Source of the DNA: an uncultured cyanobacterium
Lineage (GTDB): Bacteria > Cyanobacteriota > Cyanobacteriia > PCC-6307 > Cyanobiaceae
Reading direction: 5' to 3'
DNA: 5,686 bases
Assembly (NCBI GenBank): GCA_903934745.1
Contig: CAIZOZ010000235.1
Coordinates: 1-5,686 of the forward strand
Below, in pieces: positions 4,818 to 5,686 of this stretch (its first letter is position 1; every line of letters begins with the position of its first letter). The position numbers and the translations under genes were made by a program. The notes under the pieces were generated by a model, which made no database searches, was not told the DNA's origin, and worked only from the letters and a program-made list of their open reading frames with translations.

Positions 4818-5543
4818 TCATCGCGCTGTGGGCACAGAAGCGGCAGGCGCCCTCCTCCGCTCCAGCAGCGTACTGATCAGCTGCAGGCGGGTCTTGACTT
4901 GATACTTGCCGCGAATGCTTTTGCCGTACTCCTTGACAGTGTGGATGGAGATCAGCAGGTGCCCGGCAATCTCCCGGTCGGTCGCACCCTTGAGCATCCG
5001 GATCAGCACGCCCTTCTCCCGTTGCGTCAGCGCCTGCGGCGATGCAACCATCGTCTCCTGCTCGCGCAGGCGAACCCGTGCCCTACCGGAGACATAAGGC
5101 TTGTTGTTGGCGGCCGCCAGCAGAGCTTGCATCACCTCCATCTCGGGCGAGAGGAAATCTTCCTCGCACACCACGGCCGTCGCACCACTCTCGAGGGCGC
5201 GACCGGTATCAGCATCAGCTTGGGTGAGCACCATCAGAACCCTCAGATCGATGACGGACTGGGTGGCTCTGCGGCAGAGCGAGAAGCCATGGCCCTCCAC
5301 CAGCTGATCGCTGCAGATCAGCATGCCGGGGTTGTTCTGGCGGATGCGGCGGTAGGCCTCCTCCTCCGTGGAGGCAATTCCCCTGATCACAGTCGGATTC
5401 GAGAAGGAGCGGGTGATCGCCAGCAGCCCCAGATGGCTTTTCATGGCGATAACGAAGCTCAGCCGCATGCCGCTGGAGAGCATCCAGCTACGCATCATGC
5501 GGCGATTCGGCTCGAGTTGATCCAGGCGATCGGTGAAGTCCAA
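4818..5543 (-). CDS. LuxR/NarL-type transcriptional regulator with degenerate receiver domain
   Basis: 241 residues. The C-terminal LuxR helix-turn-helix (about 170-228) is clear: ALTQREKGVLIRMLKGATDR, EIAGHLLISIHTVKEYGKSI, then RGKYQVKTRLQLI, with the REIA and HTVK recognition motifs. Residues about 27-150 have the alternation of a response-regulator receiver: strand-like FVIAM, MLICSD with D79 at the phospho-acceptor position, VLMVLT with the conserved Thr107, and ATAVVCEED. However, the acidic pair expected after the first strand is missing (VIAMKSHLG), and the usual Lys is replaced near C126-E127, so conventional phosphotransfer is doubtful. Start: TTG 5543 follows an in-frame stop and keeps an N-terminal LxQLEPNR segment that I believe recurs in picocyanobacterial relatives; ATG 5498 is the alternative. 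Neither has a good ribosome site. No histidine kinase is adjacent. Confidence 0.82.
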   Translation of the reverse strand: MDFTDRLDQLEPNRRMMRSWMLSSGMRLSFVIAMKSHLGLLAITRSFSNPTVIRGIASTEEEAYRRIRQNNPGMLICSDQLVEGHGFSLCRRATQSVIDLRVLMVLTQADADTGRALESGATAVVCEEDFLSPEMEVMQALLAAANNKPYVSGRARVRLREQETMVASPQALTQREKGVLIRMLKGATDREIAGHLLISIHTVKEYGKSIRGKYQVKTRLQLISTLLERRRAPAASVPTAR

Positions 5544-5637
5544 GCCGGCGGTTCAGGCACCGTGGGTGAGCAAGGGCGCCGAGGTGCACTCGACACAGGC
5601 GCTGCAGCATGCCGCGATGAACCGCAACACACTGCAA

Positions 5638-5669
5638 CAGACCTTATGTCTGAAACGAAGCGGGGTCAA
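5638..5669 (-). promoter_or_regulatory. Candidate promoter of the LuxR-type gene with overlapping inverted repeat
   Basis: On the minus strand TTGACC (5669-5664) is followed after exactly 17 nt by TAAGGT (5646-5641), giving five of six and three of six matches to the sigma-70 consensus. The -10 sits inside the inverted repeat CAGAC-ATAAG-GTCTG (5652-5638), so a protein bound there would block the polymerase. The implied leader to the TTG start is about 95 nt. Spacing and symmetry are seen directly; function is inferred. Confidence 0.3.
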
Positions 5670-5686
5670 TGAAGCCAAAGCTGCGA

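Noticed and set aside
4780..4843. Minus-strand reading CPQRDDPVGRGWVLVEFVG overlapping the LuxR gene's stop
   Set aside because: Too short, with no start and no recognised family; it overlaps the end of a well-supported gene in another frame.
4780..5672. Continuation of the speA frame through the LuxR gene to 5672
   Set aside because: Only the first 50 codons resemble SpeA; the rest is the antisense of a clear LuxR-type protein and is open by GC bias.
5669..5686. Possible start of a plus-strand gene (ATGAAGCCAAAGCTGCGA) at the right edge
   Set aside because: Only six codons are visible. GGGG just upstream could be a ribosome site, but nothing distinguishes it from chance.

Overview
The window is GC-rich and looks cyanobacterial, most likely from the Synechococcus/Cyanobium picocyanobacteria. 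Four things point there: a GCGATCGC (HIP1) octamer at 4447-4454, a VPGPLP-type C-terminal sorting tail, an outer-membrane beta-barrel and a LuxR-type regulator of kinds I associate with these organisms, and the 5' end of a biosynthetic arginine decarboxylase. The taxon is inference from sequence character, not a search result.

Layout. (1) 1-587, minus strand: a secreted protein with a signal peptide and a PEP-CTERM-like tail, cut by the left edge. (2) 770-1586, minus strand: an apparently intact MNT nucleotidyltransferase / HEPN operon. (3) 1614-2212: a graveyard. A VapC C-terminal half lies on the plus strand and a shattered Phd-type antitoxin on the minus strand. Between them is a perfect 20-bp tandem duplication. 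(4) 2434-3131, plus strand: an intact Phd/VapC pair with a 4-nt overlap. (5) 3213-4055, minus strand: an outer-membrane beta-barrel protein. (6) 4056-4628: no confident gene; it holds a 38-codon coding-like remnant, a 12-bp tandem repeat, an 18-bp near-palindrome and HIP1. (7) 4629-4779, plus strand: about 50 codons of the speA N-terminus, then abrupt loss of homology. (8) 4818-5543, minus strand: a LuxR/NarL-type regulator with a degenerate receiver domain and a candidate promoter near the right edge.

The 770-3131 block stacks three toxin-antitoxin modules of two mechanistic classes (HEPN/MNT and PIN/Phd), two intact and one wrecked, between ordinary envelope genes. This is typical of a small accessory island in which TA cassettes accumulate and decay. 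I saw no transposase, integrase, CRISPR array, rRNA or tRNA. I did not find a convincing wholly new system. The most unusual parts are the opposed halves of one broken TA locus and the truncated speA beside the regulator.
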